DNA of 64,000 nucleotides, from contig JAKFVD010000003.1 in the NCBI GenBank assembly GCA_021732365.1, forward strand, positions 62,001-126,000, given 5' to 3'. The position numbers and the translations under genes were made by a program. The notes below the pieces were generated by a model that ran no database searches, was not told the DNA's origin, and saw only the letters and a program-made list of their open reading frames with translations. Positions 49,236 to 59,427 of the stretch are shown one piece after another (the stretch's first letter is position 1; the number at the start of each line of letters is the position of its first letter). Source of the DNA: Methylotenera sp. (GTDB taxonomy: Bacteria > Pseudomonadota > Gammaproteobacteria > Burkholderiales > Methylophilaceae).

Positions 49236-50519
49236 ATGGCTCAAAATTCCCCCAGCACAAAATTTCAAAGCATTAAAGGTTTCTACGATATTTTGCCAGA
49301 TGCCACGCCGCTGTGGTTTAAATTGGAAGATGCCGCACGTAAAATCTTAGCGCAATATGGCTACAACAATATCCGCATGCCAATTGTTGAGCCGACTGAG
49401 CTTTTTGTGCGTAGCGTGGGCGAACATACCGATATCGTCGAAAAAGAAATGTATGCTTGGGAAGATAAGCTAAATGGCGACAAACTCACTTTGCGCCCAG
49501 AAGGCACCGCAGGCTGCGTGAGAGCGGTGATTGAAAGTAATCTTACCTACAATGGGCCGCAACGTTTATGGTATTCAGGCGCTATGTTTAGGCATGAGAA
49601 TGTGCAAAAAGGTCGTCAGCGCCAGTTCCATCAGATTGGGGTAGAGGCGTTTGGTTTTGATGCGCCAGAGGTGGATGCTGAGCAAATTGTTTTATTGGCT
49701 AGGCTATGGCGCGAATTAGGTATTGTTGATGTTGAGTTGCAGATTAATAGCATTGGTGATGCGGATGAGCGTTTGGCTTATCGCCAAACCTTAATTGCCT
49801 ATTTTGAGCAGCATGCCGATTTACTAGACAAAGACGCCAAACGCCGTTTGCATACCAATCCATTACGCATATTGGATACCAAAAATCCGCGCATGCAAGC
49901 CATGTGCGAGGCTGCGCCAAAATTGATGGATAACTTGGGTGAGGCCAGTCGAACCCATTTTGAAAAGCTGTGTCAGTTATTAAGCGATGCAGGAATTAGC
50001 TATATTATTAATCATCGTCTAGTGCGTGGTTTAGATTACTACAATCGCACTGTATTTGAGTGGGTGACTACTAAGCTGGGCGCGCAAGGTACGATTGCAG
50101 GCGGTGGACGTTACGATACTTTGGTTGAGCGTTTAGGCGGCAATGCCACGCCTGCTTGTGGTTTTGGTATTGGCCTAGAGCGCGTATTTTTACTGATGCA
50201 AGAATATGGCGTGACAGCCCAAAATATGCCAGATATTTATTTGGTGAACGTGGGCGAACTGGCGGAAAAACGGGCATTTGCCGCATCAGAAATATTAAGA
50301 AACGCTGGCTTGAGTGTTGTGCTGCATGCGGGTGGTGGTAGCTTTAAATCGCAAATGAAAAAAGCTGATAGAAGTGGTGCGCGTTTCGCAGCGATTTTAG
50401 GAGATGATGAAGTCGCAGCGGGTGAAATTTCACTTAAGCCATTATTGCAAGCAGGCGAGCAAAAACGTTGTAAACTAGATGAAGTAGATAAGATAATTAG
50501 TCCATCAAATATTGAGTAA
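49236..50519 (+). CDS. hisS: Histidyl-tRNA synthetase
   Basis: 427 residues, class II. It has the N-terminal KGFYDILP motif, motif 2 region with [11 protein letters not shown] and [16 protein letters not shown], the histidine-binding loop [13 protein letters not shown] and an anticodon-binding C-terminal domain. The start is ATG at 49236. Normally yfgM follows, but two ABC ATPase genes intervene here; the first begins around the hisS stop. Confidence 0.97.
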   Translation: MAQNSPSTKFQSIKGFYDILPDATPLWFKLEDAARKILAQYGYNNIRMPIVEPTELFVRSVGEHTDIVEKEMYAWEDKLNGDKLTLRPEGTAGCVRAVIESNLTYNGPQRLWYSGAMFRHENVQKGRQRQFHQIGVEAFGFDAPEVDAEQIVLLARLWRELGIVDVELQINSIGDADERLAYRQTLIAYFEQHADLLDKDAKRRLHTNPLRILDTKNPRMQAMCEAAPKLMDNLGEASRTHFEKLCQLLSDAGISYIINHRLVRGLDYYNRTVFEWVTTKLGAQGTIAGGGRYDTLVERLGGNATPACGFGIGLERVFLLMQEYGVTAQNMPDIYLVNVGELAEKRAFAASEILRNAGLSVVLHAGGGSFKSQMKKADRSGARFAAILGDDEVAAGEISLKPLLQAGEQKRCKLDEVDKIISPSNIE

Positions 50520-50532
50520 TATTAACCAGCAC

Positions 50533-51381
50533 ATGAGTGAAATCTTAACCATCAACAATCTAAATGTTACACCAAAAAATGACCCCAATCGTTTTTTGGT
50601 TAAAGCTGCTGGCTTTAGTTTGTCGCCTGGAAAAACCACCTGTATCGTTGGCGAATCTGGCAGTGGTAAAAGCCTGACAGCGCTAACGATTATGGGTTTG
50701 TTATCTAAGCAATTGCAGTCTTCTGGTAGCGTTGTATTTAAAGGCGAAGACATTACGCTTTTGGATAATAAATCTCTGCAAAAAATTCGTGGCGCAAAAA
50801 TTGGTATGATTTTTCAAGAGCCAATGACTTCACTAAATCCTGTTTTAACAGTCGGTTACCAAATTGGTGAATCGTTAACCGCGCATTTGGGCTTAAAAGG
50901 CTCTGGTCTAAAACTGCGTGTAGAAAGTTTGTTGCAGCAAGTGGGTATCCCAATAGAGCGCGCCAATAGCTATCCTGATGAATTATCTGGCGGCCAGCGT
51001 CAGCGCGTGATGATTGCCATGAGTATTGCTTGTGAGCCGGCATTATTAATTGCGGATGAACCTACAACCGCGCTGGATGTGACTGTACAAGCACAAATTC
51101 TTCAATTGCTGGATGAATTAAAAACGCGCATGAATATGGCGATGCTATTTATTACCCATGATTTTGGCGTGGTAGCCGATATTGCCGATGACGTGATTGT
51201 GATGTTCAGGGGCGAGATTGTAGAAACAGGCACTAAAAAGCAAGTACTAGAAAAACCGCAGCATCCTTACACTAAAGCACTTTTGGCCTGTGTACCTGAT
51301 GCAGAAGGCAAAAAACAACTGAAGCCGATTGATTATGCCTGGTTAAAAGATGGGCTGAACGATAAAAAGGCCGCCGCATGA
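50533..51381 (+). CDS. Peptide/nickel-type ABC transporter ATPase (DppD/OppD-like)
   Basis: 282 residues from ATG 50533; a TTG at 50512 in the same frame overlapping hisS is an alternative. It has Walker A GESGSGKS (40-47), the signature [16 protein letters not shown] and the switch His in ITHDFG. The C-terminal oligopeptide-type tail ([16 protein letters not shown]) identifies the Dpp/Opp/Yej class. No permease or binding-protein gene is nearby, so it is an orphan pair with the next gene, or it serves a permease elsewhere. It overlaps the next gene by four bases (ATGA). Confidence 0.9.
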   Translation: MSEILTINNLNVTPKNDPNRFLVKAAGFSLSPGKTTCIVGESGSGKSLTALTIMGLLSKQLQSSGSVVFKGEDITLLDNKSLQKIRGAKIGMIFQEPMTSLNPVLTVGYQIGESLTAHLGLKGSGLKLRVESLLQQVGIPIERANSYPDELSGGQRQRVMIAMSIACEPALLIADEPTTALDVTVQAQILQLLDELKTRMNMAMLFITHDFGVVADIADDVIVMFRGEIVETGTKKQVLEKPQHPYTKALLACVPDAEGKKQLKPIDYAWLKDGLNDKKAAA

Positions 51382-52226
51382 GTATCGAAAATCTGCAAAA
51401 TTTAGAAAATGCACCTGTTATTTTGCAGGCTAATCATTTGGTTAAAACCTACACGCAAAGCAGTGGCCGTTTTGGCTTTGGTAGTGCACAGATTAAGGCT
51501 TTAGACGATGTCAGTCTTTCATTAAAAGCGGGTTCAACGTTGGCTGTAGTAGGTGAATCTGGCTCTGGTAAATCCACCTTGGCGCGTTGTCTGTTACAAT
51601 TGCATCCTTTTGATAGCGGCGAAGTGCTATTTGAAGGAAAAGATTTAGCAAAACTAGATGCAAATTCTTTGCGTAGCATGCGCGAAAACCTGCAAATGGT
51701 GTTTCAAGACCCCTTTGCGTCACTCAATCCGCGTATGCGAGTGGGTGAAATTGTAGGTGAGGGCTTGCTGATTCATGGCTTGGGTAGTGCATCTGAGAAA
51801 AAAAATCGCGCAGCAGAACAAAAAAACAAGGTACAGCAGATGCTTGAGCGAGTTGGCTTAAGTGGCAGCGATGCACTCAAATACCCGCATCAATTTTCTG
51901 GTGGGCAACGACAACGAATCGGTATTGCGCGTGCTCTAGTGTTGCAGCCAAAAGTGGTGGTATGTGATGAGCCAGTTTCGGCATTAGATGTTTCCGTGCA
52001 GGCGCAAATTTTATTGTTGTTAAAAGAATTACAGCACGAAATGCAGTTAAGTTATATTTTTATTAGTCACGATTTACGCGTTGTGCGCCATATTGCAGAT
52101 GAAATGGTGGTGATGCATAAAGGCAAAATAGTGGAGCAGGGCAAAGTGGTGGATATTTATAACGCGCCGCAACAAGCTTATACGCAGCAATTATTAAGTG
52201 CAATTCCAGGGCGAAAAGCAGCTTAG
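51378..52226 (+). CDS. Peptide/nickel-type ABC transporter ATPase (DppF/OppF-like)
   Basis: 282 residues. Walker A GESGSGKS (59-66), signature FSGGQRQR, DEPVSALD and ISHDLR are present, with the tail APQQAYTQQLLSAIPG. It is the F-type partner of the preceding D-type ATPase. The pair resembles a split YejF. It lies between hisS and yfgM, interrupting a widely conserved gene order. Transport direction and substrate are unknown. Confidence 0.9.
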   Translation: MSIENLQNLENAPVILQANHLVKTYTQSSGRFGFGSAQIKALDDVSLSLKAGSTLAVVGESGSGKSTLARCLLQLHPFDSGEVLFEGKDLAKLDANSLRSMRENLQMVFQDPFASLNPRMRVGEIVGEGLLIHGLGSASEKKNRAAEQKNKVQQMLERVGLSGSDALKYPHQFSGGQRQRIGIARALVLQPKVVVCDEPVSALDVSVQAQILLLLKELQHEMQLSYIFISHDLRVVRHIADEMVVMHKGKIVEQGKVVDIYNAPQQAYTQQLLSAIPGRKAA

Positions 52227-52277
52227 AGATTACGATTTTACAGATACAGATTTAAAGATTATTGAGAGAGAAAAGTA

Positions 52278-52904
52278 ATGGCATACGATTTAGAAGAGCA
52301 AGAGCAGTTAGATGAATTTAAAGCTTGGTGGAAAAAAAATGGAAAATTAGCCACCAATTTAGTGTTAAGTGCTTTAATCGCTTATACCGCATGGCAAGGT
52401 TATGGCTATTATCAAAATAAAAAATCAATTGAAGCATCTACCTTGTATCAAACTTTGGTGGTCACAGAAGCCAGCAAACTTGCTGAAATCAAAACGCAAG
52501 CTGCCAAATTAACCGCAGATTATGCAAGTACACCTTATGCAGGTCGTGCTGCTATTATTTCAGCAAAAGCTAGCCTTGCTGCAAGTGATACCAAAGCGGC
52601 TAAAACCCAGTTAGAGTGGGCTGCAAAAAACGCCAAAGAAAGTACAACTAAAGCGATTGCCAGTTTGCAATTAGCAGGTATTTTGTTTGAAGAAAAAAAC
52701 TATGATGCCGCTTTGCAATTGCTTACAAAAGACGCTGATAAAGGTTTTACAGGTTTAAAAGAAGACCTTAAAGGTGATATTTACGTAGCTCAAGGCAAAA
52801 AAACTGAAGCGAAAAAAGCCTATGAAGCTGCATTGAACGAACTTGATGCACAAGGCAGAATGCAGCAGTACACACGACAAAAGTTGGAAGCGTTAGGGGC
52901 TTAA
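52278..52904 (+). CDS. yfgM: YfgM-like inner-membrane TPR protein
   Basis: 208 residues. The cytoplasmic N-terminus is EEQEQLDEFKAWWKKNGK, a membrane helix follows at about 24-42, and TPR-like repeats fill the periplasmic part (TPR_21 family). YfgM contacts SecYEG and periplasmic chaperones. It is directly followed by bamB, whose start codon comes right after its stop, the conserved order. Confidence 0.9.
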   Translation: MAYDLEEQEQLDEFKAWWKKNGKLATNLVLSALIAYTAWQGYGYYQNKKSIEASTLYQTLVVTEASKLAEIKTQAAKLTADYASTPYAGRAAIISAKASLAASDTKAAKTQLEWAAKNAKESTTKAIASLQLAGILFEEKNYDAALQLLTKDADKGFTGLKEDLKGDIYVAQGKKTEAKKAYEAALNELDAQGRMQQYTRQKLEALGA

Positions 52905-54095
52905 TTGGTAGTTTCAATGATGCGAAATTCCATTTCTACAGGCTTTATAGTGACTGCACTTGTTTTTTTAACAGCTTGCAGTTCTCTTAAAGATTTAAGT
53001 ACCAATTTAACCGAAACAGTGTTTGGACGTGAACCAGTCAATCCACCAGCGGAATTGGAAGACTTTAAAGCAACCTATGTTGCCAAGATCGATTGGTCCA
53101 GTAACGTGGGCGATACAGAGAAGTACGATTATAGCCTTGGAAAAGATTCTGATGCTGTTTACGCGGCAAACACTAAAGGCGAATTAACCAAATTAGATGC
53201 AGTAAAAGGTAATCAATTGTGGCAGGTTGATATTGGTGAAGCTATTAGCGGTGGGGTTGGTGTAGGGGCAGGTATTGTCATGGTTGGCAGCACTAAAGGT
53301 TATGTGCATGCCTACGATACTGCGGGAAAAATGTTATGGAAAGCAAAAGTATCCAGTGAGATATTGAGTGTGCCGCGATACTTTGACGGCTTTGTGATTG
53401 TCCGATCTGGCGACAATCGTATCTATGGCCTAAGTGCAACAGATGGTAGTCGTAAATGGGTGTATGAGCGCGCAACTCCAGCATTATCTTTACGTAGTAG
53501 TGTAGGCGTAGTAGTCGATGGTGGTGCTGTGTACGCTGGATTTGCAGGTGGCAAGCTAGTAGCCATTCGTGCAGATAATGGTAAAATTTTATGGGAGGCT
53601 ACTGTAGCCCAGCCTAAAGGTGTAACTGAAATTGAGCGCATTGCCGATATTACCAGCCTGCCTTTTGTGGATGGCGCTTTGGTATATGCGGTAGCTTATC
53701 AAGGTAAGATTGCTGCAGTAGACCGTGCTACTGGTAAGGTGGTTTGGAGTCGTGACATTTCAAGTTATTCTGGCTTAACTGCTGAAGACGCAAAAATATT
53801 TGTATCGCACACATTGGGATCGGTTTATTCGCTTGATTACACCAGTGGCAAAACATTTTGGCGCCAAGGCGCCTTAACAAACCGTCGCTTAACAACACCT
53901 TTATCAATGGGTACCTTAATAGCAGTTGGTGACTTAGAAGGCTACGTGCACTTCTTAAGTCGCGATGACGGCAACTTTTCGGCACGTATTAAATTAGATG
54001 ATAATGCGGTCATGTCACTTATTCCTGGTTCAAACTCTTCACAACTCATAGCCGAAACCCGTGATGGTGGCGTTTATGCGGTTAGTGTCAAATAA
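52905..54095 (+). CDS. bamB: Outer-membrane assembly lipoprotein BamB
   Basis: About 396 residues: a signal peptide with lipobox LTAC, then a PQQ-type beta-propeller with repeated GKxLWxxxV strands (GNQLWQVDIG, GKMLWKAKV, GSRKWVYE, GKILWEATV, GKVVWSRDI, GKTFWRQG). It is part of the BAM complex that folds outer-membrane proteins. TTG at 52905 has AGGGG five bases upstream and abuts the yfgM stop; ATG at 52917 or 52920 is the alternative start. Confidence 0.95.
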   Translation: MVVSMMRNSISTGFIVTALVFLTACSSLKDLSTNLTETVFGREPVNPPAELEDFKATYVAKIDWSSNVGDTEKYDYSLGKDSDAVYAANTKGELTKLDAVKGNQLWQVDIGEAISGGVGVGAGIVMVGSTKGYVHAYDTAGKMLWKAKVSSEILSVPRYFDGFVIVRSGDNRIYGLSATDGSRKWVYERATPALSLRSSVGVVVDGGAVYAGFAGGKLVAIRADNGKILWEATVAQPKGVTEIERIADITSLPFVDGALVYAVAYQGKIAAVDRATGKVVWSRDISSYSGLTAEDAKIFVSHTLGSVYSLDYTSGKTFWRQGALTNRRLTTPLSMGTLIAVGDLEGYVHFLSRDDGNFSARIKLDDNAVMSLIPGSNSSQLIAETRDGGVYAVSVK

Positions 54096-54107
54096 TTAAT
54101 CCCCAAT

Positions 54108-55538
54108 ATGTTACCTACCATTGTTTTAGTTGGCCGACCTAACGTCGGCAAATCAACCCTTTTTAATCGCATGACCAAAAGTCGTGATGCGCTGGTAGCT
54201 GATTTGCCTGGGCTCACGCGCGACAGGCACTATGGTCGTGGCATTGGCGCCAGCAAGCCTTATTTGGTGATTGATACTGGTGGTTTTGAGCCGACTGCTG
54301 AAAGCGGCATTTTAAAAGAAATGGCGCGTCAGACCTTGTTGGCGATTGATGAAGCTGATGTCATTATATTTTTGGTGGATGGTCGCGCAGGCATGACACC
54401 GCAAGAATTTATCATTGCTGATAAATTGCGCAAATCGCAACGCCCAGTATTACTAGCCGTGAATAAAACTGAAGGCATGAATAAAGCCGTCGTTTCGGCG
54501 GATTTCCATGAATTGGGCTTAGGCGAGCCGTTATCTATTTCTTCTGCGCATGGCGAAGGTGTCAAAGACTTGGTGGAATTAGCATTAGAAAACTTTCCAG
54601 AGCACACCTTTGAAGAAGAACGTACCAATCTTAAAAAACCTAAAATCGCCATTGTTGGCCGACCTAACGTAGGCAAGTCAACTTTGGTCAACGCTTTATT
54701 AGGCGAAGAACGCGTCATTGCGTTTGATGAGCCAGGCACGACACGCGATTCGATTGAAATTGATTTAGAAAAAGACGGCAAAACTTATACGATTATTGAT
54801 ACAGCAGGCGTGCGCAAACGTGGTCGCGTGTTTGAGGCTGTTGAGAAATTCTCAGTAGTAAAAACCATGCAGGCGATTGAAGATGCTAACGTAGCGATTT
54901 TGGTAGTGGATGCGCAAGAAGGCATTACCGAGCAAGATGCACACGTAGCTGCTTATATTTTAGATGCTGGCCGCGCCTTGGTTGTGGCAGTGAATAAATG
55001 GGATGGTTTACCTGAAGATGAGCGCGAGTTTATTAAAAATGAAATTGACCGAAAACTGGTTTTTTTGGATTTTGCTAAATTTCACTATATTTCAGCGTTA
55101 AGAAAAAAAGGCTTACCTGAATTATTTACCTCTGTAGATGGCGCATTTAAAGCAGCCATGGCAAAACTAGCCACGCCACAACTAACGCGTGTGCTGATTG
55201 ACGCGATTGCGCAACATCAGCCGCCTATCAGCCGTGGAACAAGGCCAAAATTAAAATACGCGCATCAAGGTGGTATGAATCCGCCGATTGTGGTGGTGCA
55301 TGGTAGTCATGTAGATGATATTAAAGACAGTTATAAACGCTATTTAGAAGGCGTTTACCGTAAGACTTTTCAGTTAGTTGGTACGCCGTTGCGTGTGCAG
55401 TTTAAGCAAGGCGATAATCCATTTGCAGAACCAGAAAAACGTAAAGCGGGTGAGGGTATTGTAAGTATGCGCCGCCGAAAAACAGCGCAACGTGCGGAAC
55501 TTAAAGCTAAAAAAGACGCAGAAGATAAAAAGCGTTAG
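54108..55538 (+). CDS. der: Double-GTPase ribosome assembly factor Der (EngA)
   Basis: 476 residues. Two G domains each carry GRPNVGKS (9-16 and about 183-190), DTxG and NKxD motifs, followed by the KH-like domain and a basic C-terminal tail. It is needed for 50S subunit assembly. It is the last gene of the hisS-der run, ended by a hairpin terminator. Confidence 0.97.
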   Translation: MLPTIVLVGRPNVGKSTLFNRMTKSRDALVADLPGLTRDRHYGRGIGASKPYLVIDTGGFEPTAESGILKEMARQTLLAIDEADVIIFLVDGRAGMTPQEFIIADKLRKSQRPVLLAVNKTEGMNKAVVSADFHELGLGEPLSISSAHGEGVKDLVELALENFPEHTFEEERTNLKKPKIAIVGRPNVGKSTLVNALLGEERVIAFDEPGTTRDSIEIDLEKDGKTYTIIDTAGVRKRGRVFEAVEKFSVVKTMQAIEDANVAILVVDAQEGITEQDAHVAAYILDAGRALVVAVNKWDGLPEDEREFIKNEIDRKLVFLDFAKFHYISALRKKGLPELFTSVDGAFKAAMAKLATPQLTRVLIDAIAQHQPPISRGTRPKLKYAHQGGMNPPIVVVHGSHVDDIKDSYKRYLEGVYRKTFQLVGTPLRVQFKQGDNPFAEPEKRKAGEGIVSMRRRKTAQRAELKAKKDAEDKKR

Positions 55539-55558
55539 TATCAACACGATGATTTAAA

Positions 55559-55589
55559 AAAAGTTAACCATTTTTATTGGTTAACTTTT
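55559..55589 (+). terminator. Intrinsic terminator after der
   Basis: A 12-bp stem AAAAGTTAACCA pairs with TGGTTAACTTTT around a seven-base T-rich loop. It lies between der and the convergent bamD and has an A run on one side and a T run on the other, so it may act in both directions. Confidence 0.85.
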
Positions 55590-55631
55590 AGTGACGCTAA
55601 ACCTTAATGCAAATGCTTTAACACAAGTGCA

Positions 55632-56459
55632 TTAATACAAGCTTTCCCAAAATTTCCACCATATACGTTCGTCTTCACTCACTTTGCCGAGCACCATAGG
55701 ATTTTGTGGGTAGTTGGTTTTAAGAATGCGCAGCGTATCTTCTTTTAAGTCATTTAAATCCATATAGTCATAAGCACTCACACTCACAACCAAGGCCTCT
55801 TCAACGGAGCTTGAGTTTGGATAGTACTCTAATACATATTTAGATCGATTTAAGGCTGCCAAATAAGCAGTGCGCTTCATGTAATAACGCGCCACATGCA
55901 TCTCGTGCTGCGCAAGCGAATTCACTAAATAAACCATGCGCTGAGTGGCATCTTTGTAATAACGGCTTTTTGGGTAGCGTTCGACTAATTCTTTTAACGC
56001 AGCGAATGATAGTTTTAGCGTTTTAGGATCGCGATCGGTGATTTCTTGTCCAGTGTATTTTTCAATAATGCCACGTTCATTAAAGCTTGCTAAGCCTTTT
56101 AAATAGTAGGCGTAATCAACATTAGGATGATTGGGGTGCAGCTTGATAAAGCGATCAGCTGCAACCACAGCGGATACTGGGTCTTGCTTTTTGTAATGGA
56201 TATAAGCAATTTCTAATTGCGCCTGCGTTGCATATTTGCCGTTTGGAAAGCGGGACTCCAAGAGCTGATAAAGATACAATGCATTATCGTAGTCTTTGTC
56301 AGTCATTCTTCCTTCGGCTTCAGCATAAAGCCGCTCAACTTGCCAACCTTTAGTTGCGTCAATATCGGTGGGATCACCAAAAATTGAGCAGCTACTTAAT
56401 ATAAACGGCAGCAATAAAGCCCCAATAGTACGGTATAAAAGCGGTAAAATACGTTTCAC
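55632..56459 (-). CDS. bamD: Outer-membrane assembly lipoprotein BamD
   Basis: 275 residues. A signal peptide with lipobox LSSC is followed by five TPR-like helix pairs (YAEAEGRMTDKDYDNALYLYQ, YHYKKQDP-like and ERYPKSRYYKDAT). It is the essential scaffold lipoprotein of the BAM complex. It is divergent from rluD, the classical arrangement, with about 56 bases between the starts. Confidence 0.95.
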   Translation of the reverse strand: MKRILPLLYRTIGALLLPFILSSCSIFGDPTDIDATKGWQVERLYAEAEGRMTDKDYDNALYLYQLLESRFPNGKYATQAQLEIAYIHYKKQDPVSAVVAADRFIKLHPNHPNVDYAYYLKGLASFNERGIIEKYTGQEITDRDPKTLKLSFAALKELVERYPKSRYYKDATQRMVYLVNSLAQHEMHVARYYMKRTAYLAALNRSKYVLEYYPNSSSVEEALVVSVSAYDYMDLNDLKEDTLRILKTNYPQNPMVLGKVSEDERIWWKFWESLY

Positions 56460-56515
56460 TATAAAAACCTACAAACAATTTAAGTTTAATTATAACTTAA
56501 GCTGCAAAAAAACTG

Positions 56516-57643
56516 ATGCCAAAAAAAGAGTTAGCTTTAAATACGCCACTTAATAACGCGCCATTAAACAGTGCGATTAGGTTAATTATTCCCATGAGTG
56601 TGGGCGGACAACGCTTGGACATTGCTTTACAGCAAATGTTGCCAGCGCATTCACGTTCACGTTTGCAAGCTTGGATTAAGGCAGGATTTGTTACCTTAAA
56701 TCAAGTATCTGCTACGCCAAAAACCAAAGTGTGGGGCGGCGAGCAGGTTGATATTACACCGCAAGCCAATCCGCAAGAACAGGCTTTTTTACCTGAAAAT
56801 ATAGCGTTAAGTATTGTGTATGAAGATGACACGATTTTAGTTATTAATAAGCCAGCCGGTTTGGTGGTGCATCCAGCGGCAGGTAATTGGAGTGGTACTT
56901 TATTAAATGCTTTGTTGCATCATGTGCCGCAATTAAGTGATGTTCCGCGCGCAGGCATTGTGCATCGGCTAGATAAAGACACCAGCGGCTTACTGGTTGT
57001 AGCAAAAACTTTAGAGGCGCAGACTAGCTTGGTGCGCCAGCTGCAAGCACGCACGGTTAAGCGTGAATATAGGGCAATCGTTTGGGGGCAATTATGGCGC
57101 AACGGTACGATTAACCAGCCGATTGGTCGCCACTCGCATGCGCGTACTAAAATGGCGATTTCGCGCACGGGTAAGCCTGCGATCACGCATTACGAAGTGC
57201 TGGAGCGTTTTGGTGTGCATACTTATTTGCGTTGCCAGTTAGAAACAGGCCGCACCCATCAAATTCGCGTGCATATGCAGTTTTTAAAAGCGCCTATGCT
57301 GGGCGACCCAGTGTATGGTATAGGTAACATCATCCCGCATAAGCATATGACACAAACTTTGCGGGATGCGGTAAGTGATTTTGATCGTCAGGCTTTACAT
57401 GCGGTCAAGTTGGGACTGATTCACCCTAAAACTAACGAGTTTATGGAATGGCAAATTGAGCTGGCAGAAGATATGAAAGTGCTGTTAGAAGCCATGCGTC
57501 ATGAAGACGCGCCTACTGAAGACGATGGCGAAGACTTTGACTTTGGCTACCAAGATGGTGATTACTATGAGGGCGAAGCCGATGATGATGATTTTGACGA
57601 TTATGATGATGAAGGCCTAGATGTCCAAGAATTGGATGATTAA
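56516..57643 (+). CDS. rluD: 23S rRNA pseudouridine synthase RluD with acidic C-terminal tail
   Basis: 375 residues. An N-terminal S4 domain (about 25-85) precedes the catalytic domain, with the active aspartate D153 in HRLDKDTSG. It makes pseudouridines in helix 69 of 23S rRNA. The protein is about 50 residues longer than E. coli RluD: from about 328 the tail is almost all Asp, Glu, Gly and Tyr (EDDGEDFDFGYQDGDYYEG and onward). It is followed 20 bases later by pgeF, its usual partner. Confidence 0.95.
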   Translation: MPKKELALNTPLNNAPLNSAIRLIIPMSVGGQRLDIALQQMLPAHSRSRLQAWIKAGFVTLNQVSATPKTKVWGGEQVDITPQANPQEQAFLPENIALSIVYEDDTILVINKPAGLVVHPAAGNWSGTLLNALLHHVPQLSDVPRAGIVHRLDKDTSGLLVVAKTLEAQTSLVRQLQARTVKREYRAIVWGQLWRNGTINQPIGRHSHARTKMAISRTGKPAITHYEVLERFGVHTYLRCQLETGRTHQIRVHMQFLKAPMLGDPVYGIGNIIPHKHMTQTLRDAVSDFDRQALHAVKLGLIHPKTNEFMEWQIELAEDMKVLLEAMRHEDAPTEDDGEDFDFGYQDGDYYEGEADDDDFDDYDDEGLDVQELDD

Positions 57644-57663
57644 GAACTGGAAGGAGATTAATC

Positions 57664-58434
57664 TTGCTTAAAAAAAGTGATTTTATTATTCCCGATTGGC
57701 CAGCGCCTGCCAATGTGCATAGTTTGCAAACCACACGAAATGGCGGTGTAAGCACTAGGCTTTTTGCCAGCTTAAATTTAGGTAATCATGTGCAAGATGA
57801 TCCTTTGCACGTTGCGCATAATCGCCAATTGTTGAGTCAATTTGTACCATCTGAGCCCGTTTGGTTGAATCAAGTGCATGGCGTAGAGGTTGTAGATGCG
57901 GCTATTGCCGATTGTATACCTAGTGCCGATGCCAGCTTTACCACGCGCCATAACACGGTTTGCGTAACCATGACGGCGGATTGTTTGCCAATATTGCTGT
58001 GTGATACCGCAGGCACTGTGGTGGCCAGCATTCATGCGGGCTGGCGTAGTTTGTGCGATGGTGTGATTGAAGCAACAATTGCAAAAATATTAACATCAAC
58101 AACGGTTAAAGCGGTTGATTTAATGGCTTGGTTAGGCCCTGCAATTGGGCCAACTGCATTTGAAGTGGGCAGTGAAGTCAGGGCGCAATTCATCGCAAAA
58201 GATGCGCAAGCAGAATCTGCTTTTCAGCCCAAAGGTAATGAAAAATGGCTAGGCAATATTTACAGTGTTGCCACCCAGCGGTTAAATAATTTAGGCGTTA
58301 ATCAAATATACGGCGGCCAGCAAGAACAATTTTGCACAGTAAGCGACAGCGCACGTTTTTTCTCATTTCGCCGCGATAATGTCACTGGCCGTATGGCGAC
58401 GATGATATGGCTAACAGCAAATAAGCTGGTTTAG
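57664..58434 (+). CDS. pgeF: Purine nucleoside phosphorylase / laccase-domain protein (YfiH)
   Basis: 256 residues with the YfiH signature: NQVHG, TADCLPILLCD and SIHAGWRSL, holding the metal-coordinating His and Cys. Members cleave purine nucleosides, and in E. coli PgeF also affects peptidoglycan editing. TTG at 57664 is backed by a very strong AAGGAG seven bases upstream. It is in an operon with rluD. Confidence 0.92.
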   Translation: MLKKSDFIIPDWPAPANVHSLQTTRNGGVSTRLFASLNLGNHVQDDPLHVAHNRQLLSQFVPSEPVWLNQVHGVEVVDAAIADCIPSADASFTTRHNTVCVTMTADCLPILLCDTAGTVVASIHAGWRSLCDGVIEATIAKILTSTTVKAVDLMAWLGPAIGPTAFEVGSEVRAQFIAKDAQAESAFQPKGNEKWLGNIYSVATQRLNNLGVNQIYGGQQEQFCTVSDSARFFSFRRDNVTGRMATMIWLTANKLV

Positions 58435-58465
58435 TTTATAATGCGCAACCTTTATTACTGTTACT

Positions 58466-58492
58466 TCAATTGCTTAAGCATCAATTGCTTAA
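58466..58492. repeat. 12-base direct repeat upstream of the ZIP transporter gene
   Basis: TCAATTGCTTAA occurs at 58466 and again at 58481, a 15-base period. The first copy overlaps the perfect palindrome TGCTTAAGCA. It lies 20 bases before the ZIP start codon and could be a regulator site or the mRNA leader. No known metal-regulator box is matched. Confidence 0.45.
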
Positions 58493-58512
58493 AGCTTAAT
58501 TAATTGCCACTC

Positions 58513-59412
58513 ATGACAACTCCTGACTTTTCTGTTTTGCTTTGGATTGTATTATTCAGCCTATTAGGCGGCGTGCTCAGCGTAGCAGGCGCGGCTTTGG
58601 TTGCGCTTAATATCAAAAAAACGGCCGTTCCCATGTTGATTAGCTATGCGATTGGCGCAATGCTGGGTGCCGTATTTTTAGAGATTCTGCCGCACGCTAT
58701 TGAAGTTGCTGCTAGCCCAAAACAGATGACAGCCACGGTGCTGTTTGGAATATTATTATTCTTTGCTTTAGAGAAGTTAGTATTGTGGCGCCATTGCCAT
58801 GGTGATCACTGCGAAGTGCATGCGGTACATACGGCAGAGGAGTGTCCAGATCCACAAACAAGCCTCAGTCCAGCGGATTCAACAGTTACTAAATACAAAG
58901 CGGTAGCAGTTAAACAACCCTCAATTAATATGCACCCACAACATCATAGTCATGACCACGATCGTGGCAGAAGCGGCATGATGATTATGATAGGCGACAC
59001 TTTTCATAATTTTGTAGACGGTATTTTGATCGCCTCAGCTTTTATGGTGGATATTAAATTGGGTATCGTGACTGCGATTGCCATCATTGCGCATGAGATT
59101 CCGCAAGAGGTAGGCGATTTTCTGATTCTGCTGCATTCTGGTTACAGCAAAAAACAGGCCTTTATTTTTAACTTAGTCTCTAGCCTAGCCACCGCAGTGG
59201 GCGGGTTTATTGCCTATTTTGCCTTATCGCATGTGCAAACCTGGGTACCAACGATTTTGGGTTTAGCCGCTGCCAGCATGCTTTACGTGGCTGTAGCGGA
59301 TTTAATTCCTAGCTTGCATAAACGCACTGAGTTGCGCGCAACCATTTCACAACTTGCATTAATAGCTTGCGGTGTTGCGTCTATTTTTCTTGTTGGCCAT
59401 TTTTTAGAATAA
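58513..59412 (+). CDS. ZIP family metal transporter
   Basis: About 299 residues with some eight membrane helices. The two central ZIP motifs are clear: HNFVDGILIASAF and AHEIPQEVGDFLIL, whose His, Asn, Asp and Glu bind the metal. Between helices 3 and 4 lies a His-rich cytoplasmic loop (HCHGDHCEVHAVH, HPQHHSHDHDRG). It moves Zn or other divalent cations. ATG at 58513 is preferred over a TTG three codons earlier. It follows pgeF by 78 bases and precedes rimO by 15. Confidence 0.92.
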   Translation: MTTPDFSVLLWIVLFSLLGGVLSVAGAALVALNIKKTAVPMLISYAIGAMLGAVFLEILPHAIEVAASPKQMTATVLFGILLFFALEKLVLWRHCHGDHCEVHAVHTAEECPDPQTSLSPADSTVTKYKAVAVKQPSINMHPQHHSHDHDRGRSGMMIMIGDTFHNFVDGILIASAFMVDIKLGIVTAIAIIAHEIPQEVGDFLILLHSGYSKKQAFIFNLVSSLATAVGGFIAYFALSHVQTWVPTILGLAAASMLYVAVADLIPSLHKRTELRATISQLALIACGVASIFLVGHFLE

Positions 59413-59427
59413 AGCGATTTTATCTGT

